Source: DASTCC01 sp035711465 (GTDB lineage: Bacteria; Acidobacteriota; Vicinamibacteria; Vicinamibacterales; SCN-69-37). Taken from it: a DNA stretch of 24,252 nt. The position numbers and the translations under genes are program-made. Below are positions 7,214-14,849 of this stretch, piece by piece. How positions within the stretch are numbered: the stretch's first letter is position 1; each line of letters begins with the position of its first letter. Below the pieces are notes generated by a model. That model was given only the letters and a program-made list of their open reading frames with translations. It was not told where the DNA came from and searched no databases. The stretch covers positions 1-24,252 of the forward strand of contig DASTCC010000334.1 of the NCBI GenBank assembly GCA_035711465.1, read 5' to 3'.

Positions 7214-8452
7214 ATGCCGTCGCGACGCGACGTGCTCAAGGCATCCATGGTGATGACAGCGGCCGCGGTCGCCACCGGCGCCGCGCAGAGGACGGGTCCG
7301 CGCGTGGCCGTGATCGGCGCCGGCGCGTTTGGAGGATGGACGGCGCTCGAGCTCGTGCGGCGTGGCGCACGGGTGACGCTGATCGATGCCTGGGGCCCGG
7401 GCAACGTGCGCGCCAGCTCCGGTGGCGAGACGCGGGTGATTCGCGCGGTCTACGGCACGCGGCCGATCTACACCCGCATGGCGCAGCGCGCCTTCGAGCT
7501 CTGGCGCGCGCACGATCAGAAGTTCGAGCGGCGCTTCTTTCACAAGACCGGCGGCCTGTGGATGTTCGGCGCCGATGCGAGCTTCGGCAAGGCGTCGGCC
7601 GACGCGCTCGCGGCCGCGAAGCTGCCATTCGAGTGGCTGACCGCCGCGGATCTCGCGAAGCGCTTTCCGCAGATCTCGAACGCCGGCATCACGACGGCGC
7701 TGTGGGAACCGGAAGCCGGCTACCTGCTCGCCCGCCGCGCCTGCGAACACGTCGCCGAGCGTGTCGTTGCCGAGGGCGGCGCGTATCGGCAAGGCGCCGT
7801 GCGATCGCCCGTGCGTGCCGACGGCGGACGGCTCGGCAGCGTCACGCTCGACGATGGCAGCGCCGTCGAAGCGGATGCGTTCGTGTTCGCGTGCGGCCCG
7901 TGGCTCGGCACGCTGTTCCCTGACGTGATCGGCGAGTTCGTCAAGCCGACGCGCCAGGAGGTCTACTACTTCGGCACGCCGGCCGGCGATCGCCGCTTCG
8001 AGGACGGCCAGATGCCGGTGTGGATCGACTTCGGCGACCGGCTGCTCTACGGCATTCCCGGCAACACCCAGCGCGGCTTCAAGCTCGCCGACGACACCTC
8101 CGGTCCGGCGTTCGATCCGACCAACGGGTCACGCGATCTCGCCGCGGCCGGCGTCGAATGGGCGCGCAAGTACCTGGCGGCCCGGTTCCCGGCGCTCGCG
8201 AACGCGCCCTTCCTCGGCGGCGAGGTCTGTCAGTACGAAGCCTCGCCCGATTCGCACTTCATCGTCGATGCCCATCCAGGCGCGCCGAACGTCTGGCTGG
8301 TCGGCGGCGGGTCCGGCCACGGCTTCAAGATGGGGCCGGCGATGGGCGAGATCGTGGCCGGCGCGGTGCTCGGCGCCTCGAAGCCGGATCCGACCTTCCA
8401 GATCGCGCGCTTCCGCCGCTCCACCGGGCCGCTCGCCGAAAAGTGGTCGTAG
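7214..8452 (+). CDS. Tat-exported DAO/MSOX-like FAD oxidoreductase
   Basis: This 412-residue flavoprotein resembles monomeric sarcosine oxidase and N-methyltryptophan oxidase, which oxidise secondary amines with O2. A twin-arginine leader (SRRDVLKA plus an Ala-rich stretch) directs folded export. The FAD Rossmann motif is GAGAFG (35-40), with an acidic residue at Asp58. The SSGGETRVIRAVY segment matches the family's SSHGETR region, although the His is Gly here. CQYEASPDSHFIVD contains Cys339, which aligns with the cysteine that binds FAD covalently in MSOX. GGGSGHGFKMGP closes the FAD site. Sarcosine oxidases are normally cytoplasmic, so the Tat signal is unusual. The substrate is unproven. 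The DUF885 gene follows after 19 bp. Confidence 0.9.
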   Translation: MPSRRDVLKASMVMTAAAVATGAAQRTGPRVAVIGAGAFGGWTALELVRRGARVTLIDAWGPGNVRASSGGETRVIRAVYGTRPIYTRMAQRAFELWRAHDQKFERRFFHKTGGLWMFGADASFGKASADALAAAKLPFEWLTAADLAKRFPQISNAGITTALWEPEAGYLLARRACEHVAERVVAEGGAYRQGAVRSPVRADGGRLGSVTLDDGSAVEADAFVFACGPWLGTLFPDVIGEFVKPTRQEVYYFGTPAGDRRFEDGQMPVWIDFGDRLLYGIPGNTQRGFKLADDTSGPAFDPTNGSRDLAAAGVEWARKYLAARFPALANAPFLGGEVCQYEASPDSHFIVDAHPGAPNVWLVGGGSGHGFKMGPAMGEIVAGAVLGASKPDPTFQIARFRRSTGPLAEKWS

Positions 8453-8471
8453 CCCGCCGATCGAGCCGATC

Positions 8472-10217
8472 ATGCGCAACCGTCACCTGTGGCTCGCCGC
8501 GATCGCCCTGGCCGTGGCGACGACCGTCGCCTCGACGACGGCGACGCAGACGACCGCCGACGAGGCGCGCGTCAACACGCTCGCGCAGGAGTTTCAGGCG
8601 CAGCGCGCGGAGTTCGCCCGGCGTGTCAACGCCGCCACCGCAAGCGAAGGACTCTCGCTGGCGCGCCGCGAAGCGGCGTGGGCCACCAGCTTCGCGAAGA
8701 GGCTCGCCGAGATCGATCAGAGCCGGCTCTCGCACGAGGCGTGGACCGTGCACGCCATCATGGCGCACGAAGCGGCGCTCGCGGTCGACGCCGAGAAGCA
8801 CTACTGGTTCGACTTCACCGTCACGCCCTACGCGTCGCCGCTTCGCGCCGTCTCGGCTCGCTTTGCGAACCTGCCGATCCTGACGCCGGCGCAGCGGCTG
8901 GCCTACCTCGACGCGCTGCACGACATGGCGGTGACGATCGCCGGCTACGAGGCCCGCCTCCGCGCCCAGATGGCGCGCGCGATCGTCGTCCCCGGACCGG
9001 AGCTCGATCTGGCGGTGCCGTTCCTGCGCGCGATTGCCGCCGATCCACCGTCGAGCGCCTTTGCGCCGCCGGTGACGAAGCTCGCGGCGCTGCCCGCGGA
9101 GGTGCGCGCCGATTTCGAGCGGCAGATCCAGACGGTGATCGCCGAGAGCATCGCGCCGGCGCTGGATCGCCTGGCGGCGTTCATGGACGGTCCGTACCGC
9201 GCGAAGGCGCCCGCGGGCGTCGGCGTCGCGCAGTACGACGGCGGACGCGAGTACTACCAGTACTTGATCCGGCTCTACACCGGCCTCGATCTCACGCCCG
9301 AAGCCATCCACGAGATCGGGATGCGCGAGGTCACGCGCCTCGACGGCGAACTGGACAAGGTGCGCGTCGCCGCCAACTTCGGCGGCACGCTCGCCGAGTT
9401 CCGCCGGCACCTCAAGACCGACCGGCGCTTCTTCCCGAAGTCGAGCGACGAGATCGGCGAGACGATGATGGCGGCGATCCGCCGTATCGAGCCGAAGGTC
9501 GGCGCCTTCTTCACGCGGATGCCGAAAGCGCCCTACGGCGTGCTGCGCCTCGACCCGGCGCTCGAGCCGTCGATGACCTACGGCTACTACCAGCTCCCGA
9601 GCAGCGCGGAACCGCGCGGCCTGTACCGCTTCAACGGCTCGAAACCGGAAGAGCGATCGCTCGTCATGGCGGCGGCGACGATCTTCCACGAGCTCGTCCC
9701 CGGCCATCACTTCCAGCTCGCCCTCAAAGCCGAGGATCCCGGCCTCTCCCCGGTGCGCCGCTCGGCCTTCTACCCGCCGTTCATCGAGGGCTGGGCGGAG
9801 TACGCATCGGATCTCGCCGGCGAGATGGGCATGTACGACGATCCCTACGACAAAGCGGGACGCATCGCCATGGATCTGTTCTTGTCGACCCGGCTCGTCG
9901 TCGACACCGGCATGAACGTACTCGGCTGGTCGCGCGAGCGCGCGATGGCGTTCATGCGCGACTACACGCTCGAATCGGATCTGCAGATCAGCACGGAGAC
10001 GCTGCGCTACGCCGCCGACCGCCCCGGCCAGGCGCTCGCCTACAAGCTCGGCACGCTCAAGATCCACGAGATCCGCGCGCGCCTGAGCAAAGAGATGGGC
10101 GCGAACTTCGATCTGGCGCGCTTTCACGGCTACCTGCTGGACTCAGGCTCGCTGCCGCTGGCCGTGCTCGATCGCTATATGAACTGCTTCGCGAAGGAGC
10201 TGCACAAAGGCGGATAG
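8472..10217 (+). CDS. DUF885 family secreted metallohydrolase
   Basis: This 581-residue DUF885 (PF05960) protein belongs to a family thought to be zinc peptidases. The motif HELVPGHH (406-413) supplies a zinc-ligand pair and a glutamate base, and EGWAEYA about 30 residues later gives the third ligand. The N-terminus (MRNRHLWLAAIALAVATTVAS) is a signal peptide with cleavage near residue 20, so it acts outside the cytoplasm. The start is ATG 8472, 19 bp after the flavoprotein stop; the upstream open frame overlaps that gene and lacks the signal sequence. No Shine-Dalgarno sequence is seen. It is the last gene of the plus-strand run. With the M20 enzyme it suggests a peptide-scavenging theme, which is inference. 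Confidence 0.9.
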   Translation: MRNRHLWLAAIALAVATTVASTTATQTTADEARVNTLAQEFQAQRAEFARRVNAATASEGLSLARREAAWATSFAKRLAEIDQSRLSHEAWTVHAIMAHEAALAVDAEKHYWFDFTVTPYASPLRAVSARFANLPILTPAQRLAYLDALHDMAVTIAGYEARLRAQMARAIVVPGPELDLAVPFLRAIAADPPSSAFAPPVTKLAALPAEVRADFERQIQTVIAESIAPALDRLAAFMDGPYRAKAPAGVGVAQYDGGREYYQYLIRLYTGLDLTPEAIHEIGMREVTRLDGELDKVRVAANFGGTLAEFRRHLKTDRRFFPKSSDEIGETMMAAIRRIEPKVGAFFTRMPKAPYGVLRLDPALEPSMTYGYYQLPSSAEPRGLYRFNGSKPEERSLVMAAATIFHELVPGHHFQLALKAEDPGLSPVRRSAFYPPFIEGWAEYASDLAGEMGMYDDPYDKAGRIAMDLFLSTRLVVDTGMNVLGWSRERAMAFMRDYTLESDLQISTETLRYAADRPGQALAYKLGTLKIHEIRARLSKEMGANFDLARFHGYLLDSGSLPLAVLDRYMNCFAKELHKGG

Positions 10218-10234
10218 GCCGATGCGTTACCGGT

Positions 10235-10362
10235 GATCGGGGGGTCGGGTGATCGGGGAATCGCCGATCGGGTAATCGGGAAAACGAGGAATCGGGCGGG
10301 CCGACGCCCACGATTTCCAGATTGTCCGACCGGCGATCGCTCGACTCCCCGATCTCCCGATC
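10235..10362. repeat. Long imperfect palindrome of octamer units
   Basis: The left arm (10235-10271 and on to about 10294) is made of degenerate 8-bp units such as GGTGATCG, GGGAATCG and GGTAATCG. The right arm (about 10311-10362) repeats the inverse, CGATCTCC. Aligned over 37 bases, 10235-10271 and the complement of 10326-10362 agree at 28 positions without gaps. The apex holds GGGC-CGAC-GCCC. It fills the spacer between two convergent genes and could act as a bidirectional terminator. The rest of the spacer (10218-10371) shows nothing else. Confidence 0.7.
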
Positions 10363-10371
10363 TTCGATAAC

Positions 10372-11952
10372 TCAGCTCTTTGCGATCTCCGTCGTCGATC
10401 TCAGCGCCAGCGCCACGAACGTCAGCGTCCCGTTCGTCGTGCCGCCCGTCGGCAGTGTCGGGGCGCCGACGACGAACAGGTTTTCGTGATCGTACGTGCG
10501 GCCGTAGCTGTCGACGACGCTGGCGGCCGGATCGGTGCCCATGCGGCAGCCGCCGGCGGGGTGGTCCTGATAGTTGAGCGCGCTCATCCGGCCGACGCGG
10601 CCGTCGTTGGCCTTGCCGAGCTGGGTGAAGAGCTGCTCGAAGTGGTCGCGCGTCGCCGCCGCGCGCGCGTCGGTGGCGGCGTCGGTCTTGTGCTGGATGA
10701 CCGGCATCGGGTCGCCCCAGCGATTCTTCGTCGCCGAATCGAGCGTCAACCGGCTGTCGCGATCGGGGTGCACGTCGAAGTAGCCGCGCACCCGCGCCGT
10801 GCCGCGCGTCGTGCGCGTGCGCCAGTCGCGGATCAGATCCTCGCCGAGGAGCACCTGGCCCGAGGCGTCTCGCAGCTGGGGAGCCCGGCCGCCGCGGTTC
10901 TCCCACACCCGCAGGTCGTGGCGCACGTACGGCCGGTCCGTGCGGCAGCGGAAGAACTGACGCGAAATCAGGCTGTGCTGCTCGTTCATGCCCGGGTAGA
11001 TCTTCAGATCGAGATCGATCGTCGTCTGCCACGCGAGGTGGCCGGTCATGTAGCGGCCGACGTGATCGCTCCGGTTGGCGAGGCCGTTCGGGAAGCGCGA
11101 GTTCGCCGACGCCAGCAAGAGATGCGGACTCCAGCAGTAGCCGGACGCGAGCACGAAGCGCGGCGATCGGTATTCGACGTTGTCGTCCGATCCGTCCTCC
11201 TTCGCGCCGGCCGCGGCGACGACGCGCGTGGATCGATCGTCGAGCACGAGGCGGCGCACGAGCGTCTGATCGTGGAGCTGGAACTTCGGCCTCGCGAGCA
11301 GCTGCTTGAACGTGTAGTCAGGGGAGTAGCGCGCGCCGGTCGGGCAGATCTCACAGGTGTTGCAGCGGCGGCAGATGCCGCGGCCGCCGTAGCCGGCCAC
11401 CGTGTTCTTCGCCTGCGGCGTCGTCCAGAACGGGATGCCGCTCTGCTCGGCCCAGGCCTTCAGCTGGATCAGGTTGAACGTCATCGGCATCGCCGGCATC
11501 GGATACGGCTCCGATCGGCGATCTTCGGCCAGCGGGCCCGGCTCGCCCGAGACGCCAAGACGGCGTTCGGCCTCGCAGTAGTGCTTCTCGAGATCGGCCC
11601 ATTCGATCGGCCAGTCGACGGCGAGGCCGTACATCGACTTCAGCCGCGTGTCTTCTTCCGAGAATCGATTGCAGACGCCGCCCCAATGCAGCGCCGATCC
11701 GCCGACGGCCATCGTCCGCGAGATCACGCCGCGCGCGGACTGATCCTCGACGAAGTCGCCCGGCCAGTTGTTCTCGCCGTAGTCGCGACCGCGCTGGCGG
11801 TAGCGCATGCGGTTCTCGGCGTCGAACAGCCGCTTGCCCGCTTCGACGGCGATGACGGACCACTCGGGGCGGAGCTCGGCGAGCTTCTCGGCGACCATGG
11901 CCGCGGTGATGCCGCCGCCGACGATCACGACATCCGCTTCATGGCGCGCCAT
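10372..11952 (-). CDS. GMC oxidoreductase with CxxCxxCxxC cluster (gluconate dehydrogenase large subunit-like)
   Basis: This 526-residue flavoprotein of the GMC family should oxidise an alcohol or sugar acid and pass electrons to its cytochrome partner. The FAD motif VVIVGGGITAA is at 8-18, with Glu37 at the end of the second strand. HPAGGCRMG (His464) and Asn507 in GTTNGTLTF form the catalytic pair. GICRRCNTCEICPTGA places Cys194, 197, 200 and 203 at regular three-residue steps, suggesting an Fe-S cluster like that known in FAD-dependent glucose dehydrogenase. It has no signal of its own and probably leaves the cell with its Tat-signal partner, whose TGA lies one base before this ATG. The substrate is not known. 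Confidence 0.9.
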   Translation of the reverse strand: MARHEADVVIVGGGITAAMVAEKLAELRPEWSVIAVEAGKRLFDAENRMRYRQRGRDYGENNWPGDFVEDQSARGVISRTMAVGGSALHWGGVCNRFSEEDTRLKSMYGLAVDWPIEWADLEKHYCEAERRLGVSGEPGPLAEDRRSEPYPMPAMPMTFNLIQLKAWAEQSGIPFWTTPQAKNTVAGYGGRGICRRCNTCEICPTGARYSPDYTFKQLLARPKFQLHDQTLVRRLVLDDRSTRVVAAAGAKEDGSDDNVEYRSPRFVLASGYCWSPHLLLASANSRFPNGLANRSDHVGRYMTGHLAWQTTIDLDLKIYPGMNEQHSLISRQFFRCRTDRPYVRHDLRVWENRGGRAPQLRDASGQVLLGEDLIRDWRTRTTRGTARVRGYFDVHPDRDSRLTLDSATKNRWGDPMPVIQHKTDAATDARAAATRDHFEQLFTQLGKANDGRVGRMSALNYQDHPAGGCRMGTDPAASVVDSYGRTYDHENLFVVGAPTLPTGGTTNGTLTFVALALRSTTEIAKS

Positions 11953-11953
11953 C

Positions 11954-12544
11954 TCAGCGGCCTCCGATCGGCGCCGGCGGTTTCTCCGAGCCTTCGAGCG
12001 TGCGACAGCGATCGGATCCGATCTCGGCCTGATAGCAGAGATCCCACGCGTCGGCGCCGTTGAAATACAGGCCCATGAAATCGGCGACGAGATTGGCGCC
12101 GGTCGGCGACGCCGGCATCCGTTGCGTCGGCTGCGGCTCGTTGAGCGCGCGCAGCACGACGGCGCGGCGAACCTCGCGTGAAGCGCGGGCGAAATCGGCG
12201 GCGCCCGCCTCGGTGGCGAAGCGATCGAGGGCGGCGAACTGCGGCGGATACATCGCTGCCGGCGACGGTCCGGTCGGCGCGCTCAGGCGGCTGGCGCCGT
12301 AGCCGTGGCCGCGATCGGCGCCCTCGCGATAGTTCCGTACCCAGTTGACGAACCGCGACACCACCGCGTCGCGATTCGCGGCGTCGAGACTCGAGGGCAG
12401 CACGACCTCCGCGATGCCGGTGAGCGCCGCGATGTTGGCGTCGGTGAGCGGCGGCGGATTCTGCGCGCGGAGCACCGCCGACGGCCACACCCGCGTGGCC
12501 GTGAAGGCTGCCGCGAGCGACTGCAACAGCGTCCGGCGTTTCAT
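11954..12544 (-). CDS. Gluconate 2-dehydrogenase subunit 3-like protein
   Basis: This 196-residue small subunit (PF13618 type) carries a twin-arginine signal, MKRRTLLQSLAAAF, with a probable cleavage after VLRAQ. The mature part begins LTDANIAALTGIAEVVLPS, which is typical of the family, and ends in a short Cys-containing tail. In characterised three-subunit dehydrogenases this subunit escorts the flavoprotein through the Tat pathway. I chose ATG 12544 rather than the more distal ATG at 12595, because the longer version overlaps the cytochrome stop and would place TATAAT inside codons. The gene lies 28 bp after the cytochrome gene and one base before the GMC gene. Confidence 0.88.
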   Translation of the reverse strand: MKRRTLLQSLAAAFTATRVWPSAVLRAQNPPPLTDANIAALTGIAEVVLPSSLDAANRDAVVSRFVNWVRNYREGADRGHGYGASRLSAPTGPSPAAMYPPQFAALDRFATEAGAADFARASREVRRAVVLRALNEPQPTQRMPASPTGANLVADFMGLYFNGADAWDLCYQAEIGSDRCRTLEGSEKPPAPIGGR

Positions 12545-12553
12545 GGATGGCGC

Positions 12554-12559
12554 ATTATA
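12554..12559 (-). promoter_or_regulatory. Putative consensus -10 box inside the dehydrogenase operon
   Basis: A perfect TATAAT on the minus strand ends 9 bases before the ATG at 12544, in the 28-bp gap after the cytochrome gene. It could drive a second, nearly leaderless transcript of the two flavoenzyme subunits without the cytochrome. No clear -35 is present. Confidence 0.45.
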
Positions 12560-12572
12560 CGCTCGCGCCTGC

Positions 12573-13154
12573 TCACTTCTTCGGCTCTTCCGCAATGACA
12601 GGATCCGGCACGTGATTGCTGATCGCCGGCACCGTCTTCAGATACGCGAAGATCGCCTTCAGATCGTCGTCGTTGTAGTTCCTGAACGCGGGCCAGGGCA
12701 TCGGCGGCAGGATCGGCCGTGACGTGCCCATGTGCTTGCCCTCGCGGATCGCGCGGATGAACATGTCTTCCGTCCAGATGCCGAGACCGGTGTTCTGATC
12801 GGACGTCAGATTCGCCGCGTACGAGATGCCCCATGGTCCGTAGAACGCGGTGTTCGATCCCGCGCCGCCCCAGAGCCAGCCGCTGGCCGGATCGACCTTC
12901 GGCGGCGCGCCCATCTTCATGTTCTCCGGGTGACCTGAGAGCGCACGCGTCATGTCAGGCTCGGGCTGACCACTCGCGCCGATCTGCCACGGCGTGTGGC
13001 AGTCGTTACAGCCGCCGGCAGCGACGATGTAGGCGCCGCGCTGCACGGGCGTCTGCGCCGGCGTCGCCGGAGCTGGAGGCGGGGGCGCCTGAGTGCACGC
13101 GACCGCAACGACGAACGCGACAGAAGGCAACGCGACAAGCAAGCTCTTCTTCAT
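12573..13154 (-). CDS. Mono-haem cytochrome c lipoprotein
   Basis: This 193-residue lipoprotein has a hydrophobic signal ending in AVAC, with lipidation expected at Cys20. A Pro/Ala-rich linker follows. The haem-binding motif is CNDCH (Cys49, Cys52, His53), and PPMPWPAFR provides the likely axial Met. It would be anchored on the periplasmic side and take electrons from the dehydrogenase encoded downstream. In the classical gluconate and sorbitol dehydrogenases the cytochrome subunit has three haems; here there is one. It heads the operon and is the one gene in the window with a strong Shine-Dalgarno sequence. Confidence 0.9.
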   Translation of the reverse strand: MKKSLLVALPSVAFVVAVACTQAPPPPAPATPAQTPVQRGAYIVAAGGCNDCHTPWQIGASGQPEPDMTRALSGHPENMKMGAPPKVDPASGWLWGGAGSNTAFYGPWGISYAANLTSDQNTGLGIWTEDMFIRAIREGKHMGTSRPILPPMPWPAFRNYNDDDLKAIFAYLKTVPAISNHVPDPVIAEEPKK

Positions 13155-13161
13155 GGACCGG

Positions 13162-13193
13162 ACCTCCAGGGAGCGAGTGGGAGGGTGATCCTA
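13162..13193 (-). promoter_or_regulatory. -10 box and strong Shine-Dalgarno of the cytochrome operon
   Basis: TAGGAT (13188-13193, minus strand) is followed by a leader of about 27 bases and then GGAGGT (13162-13167), 7 bases before the ATG at 13154. This is a leadered start and contrasts with the leaderless pattern of most unit heads here. Confidence 0.55.
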
Positions 13194-13212
13194 CTCCAAG
13201 CTTTCACGCCGC

Positions 13213-13269
13213 GAACCCTCAAGCCTCCAGGCCTCGAGCCCGCAAGCCTCGCGAGCGCGAAGCGCGAGG
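13213..13269. repeat. Short 7/8-bp array ending in a stop-proximal hairpin
   Basis: Degenerate units CCTCAAG, CCTCCAGG, CCTCGAG, CCCGCAAG and CCTCGCGAG follow each other. They run into a hairpin in which CCTCGCG (13247-13253) pairs with CGCGAGG (13263-13269), directly beyond the TAA of the GMC gene. The hairpin may terminate the kinase operon. Only one arm of the array is present. Confidence 0.5.
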
Positions 13270-14847
13270 TTAAAACTGCGAAGCGCCCTTCTCCGCGATC
13301 ACGAGGCACGCGGCAAACGTCTGTGAATTGGGCGTCGCCGGCATCACCGAGGCGTCCATCACCCAAAGCGCGTCCACGCCTCTGACGCGCAGCTTCGGAT
13401 CGACGACTGACGCGGCGTCCAGGCCCATGCGACAGGTGCCGGCGGGGTGGAAGATCGTGTCGGCGGTCCGGCGAATGAAAGCGCGGAGATCCGCGGGCGA
13501 GGTCGCGCCGGCGGGCGGATCGATCGGCGCGCCCTTGAGCTTCTCGTACGGCCGCGTGCTGGCGATCGCCTGCGCGATGCGAATCGCTTCCAGCATCGCG
13601 TCGAGATCGCGCGTCTCCTGAAAATAGTCGGCGCGGATGCGGGGCGCGGCCGAAGGATCGGCGGATCGGAGCGCGATCGATCCGCGGCTGCGCGGATCCG
13701 ACACCGCGACGGTCATCGTGATGAACGGATCGGGCGTGTCGAGGCCGCGGCCGACGTAGAACTGGACGTCGGGCGGCGATGGCAGCGGCCCGCGCGTCGA
13801 CCAGGTGAACAGGCCCGCCGAGACCGTCGACGGCGGCAGCGGCCCCCGCCCTTCCCATCGCAGCGAGACCTTCGGGTGATCGTGGAGGTTGGCCCCGACG
13901 TCCGGCGAGTCGACGACGACGCCGATGTCGAGCGCGCGCAGCGCGTCAGCCGGTCCGATGCCGGAGAGCATCAGCAGCTTTGGCGATTCGATCGCGCCCG
14001 CCGAGAGCACGACGCCGCGGGTGGCGCGCACGATCTCGGTGCGATCGGCGTGCACGCATTCGATGCCGACGGCGCGGCCCCCTTCGATGACGACGCGGCG
14101 GACGAGCGCGTTGGGCCAGACGGTGAGATTCGGCCGCGTCAACGCCGGCGCGAGAAACGCCGTCGCCGCCGACTCGCGACGGCCGGCGCGAATGTTCTTC
14201 TGATAGAAGCCGGCGCCATTCTCCTGCCGGCCGCCGTTGAAGTTCCACGACGGATCGCTCGCAAAACCGGCCTCGCGCGCGCCGCCGAGAAACGCCAGAT
14301 GGCCGGCGTGCGGATCGGTCGTATCGCTGACGGCGAGCGGCCCCCCGGCGCCGAGGAAATCCGACGCGCCGCGCGAGTTGTCTTCGAGCCGGCGGAATAT
14401 CGGCAGCAGATCCGCATAGCCCCATTCGGGTCCCGCGGCAGCGGCCCAGCGCGCGAAGCTCAGCTGATGGCCGCGCACGTAAGCCATCGCGTGAATCGAG
14501 CTCGATCCGCCGTAGACCTTGCCGCGCGGCCAGCGGATCACGCGGTCGTTCAGTCCGGGCTCGGGCTCGGTCGCGTAGTTCCAGTCCACCGGCGTCCCGA
14601 GCAGCGTCGTCCACCTGCCGGGTCGGTGAATCGCCGGCGCGGTGTCGGGCCCGCCCGCTTCGACCAGGAGCACGCGCACGGACGGATCGGCGGTGACGCG
14701 GTTGGCGAGCAGGCAGCCAGACGATCCGGCGCCGACGATGATCACGTCGAACGCCGGTGACGCCGATTGAGCCGCGGCGGCATCGCTCAACGAGGCGGCG
14801 CCGAGCAGGACCGCCGAGTCCCGAATGAATCGTCGTCGTGTGCGCAT
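13270..14847 (-). CDS. Tat-exported GMC oxidoreductase (choline dehydrogenase-like)
   Basis: This 525-residue GMC flavoprotein probably oxidises an alcohol. The N-terminus TRRRFIRDSAVLLGAASL is a twin-arginine signal. The FAD motif VIIVGAGSSG lies at 35-44, GGSSSIHAMAYVRG is the family's second signature, and FHPAGTCRMG gives catalytic His467 with Asn507 in TPNSQTFA. No cysteine quartet is present, unlike the GMC enzyme at 10372-11952. The start is ATG 14847, two bases after the stop of the degenerate histidine kinase. The same frame stays open far upstream, but there it is only a shadow of the kinase gene. It is the last gene of the kinase operon, and no dedicated cytochrome is encoded with it. 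Confidence 0.92.
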   Translation of the reverse strand: MRTRRRFIRDSAVLLGAASLSDAAAAQSASPAFDVIIVGAGSSGCLLANRVTADPSVRVLLVEAGGPDTAPAIHRPGRWTTLLGTPVDWNYATEPEPGLNDRVIRWPRGKVYGGSSSIHAMAYVRGHQLSFARWAAAAGPEWGYADLLPIFRRLEDNSRGASDFLGAGGPLAVSDTTDPHAGHLAFLGGAREAGFASDPSWNFNGGRQENGAGFYQKNIRAGRRESAATAFLAPALTRPNLTVWPNALVRRVVIEGGRAVGIECVHADRTEIVRATRGVVLSAGAIESPKLLMLSGIGPADALRALDIGVVVDSPDVGANLHDHPKVSLRWEGRGPLPPSTVSAGLFTWSTRGPLPSPPDVQFYVGRGLDTPDPFITMTVAVSDPRSRGSIALRSADPSAAPRIRADYFQETRDLDAMLEAIRIAQAIASTRPYEKLKGAPIDPPAGATSPADLRAFIRRTADTIFHPAGTCRMGLDAASVVDPKLRVRGVDALWVMDASVMPATPNSQTFAACLVIAEKGASQF

Positions 14848-14849
14848 GA

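Noticed and set aside
5599..7923. A 774-codon plus-strand open frame over the permease and flavoprotein genes
   Set aside because: The product is Arg/Gly/Pro-rich without domains and crosses two genuine genes in another frame. High GC content makes such frames common.
8325..10127. A 600-codon minus-strand open frame opposite the DUF885 gene
   Set aside because: It lacks any domain or signal and is Arg-rich; the plus-strand product has HELVPGHH and a signal peptide.
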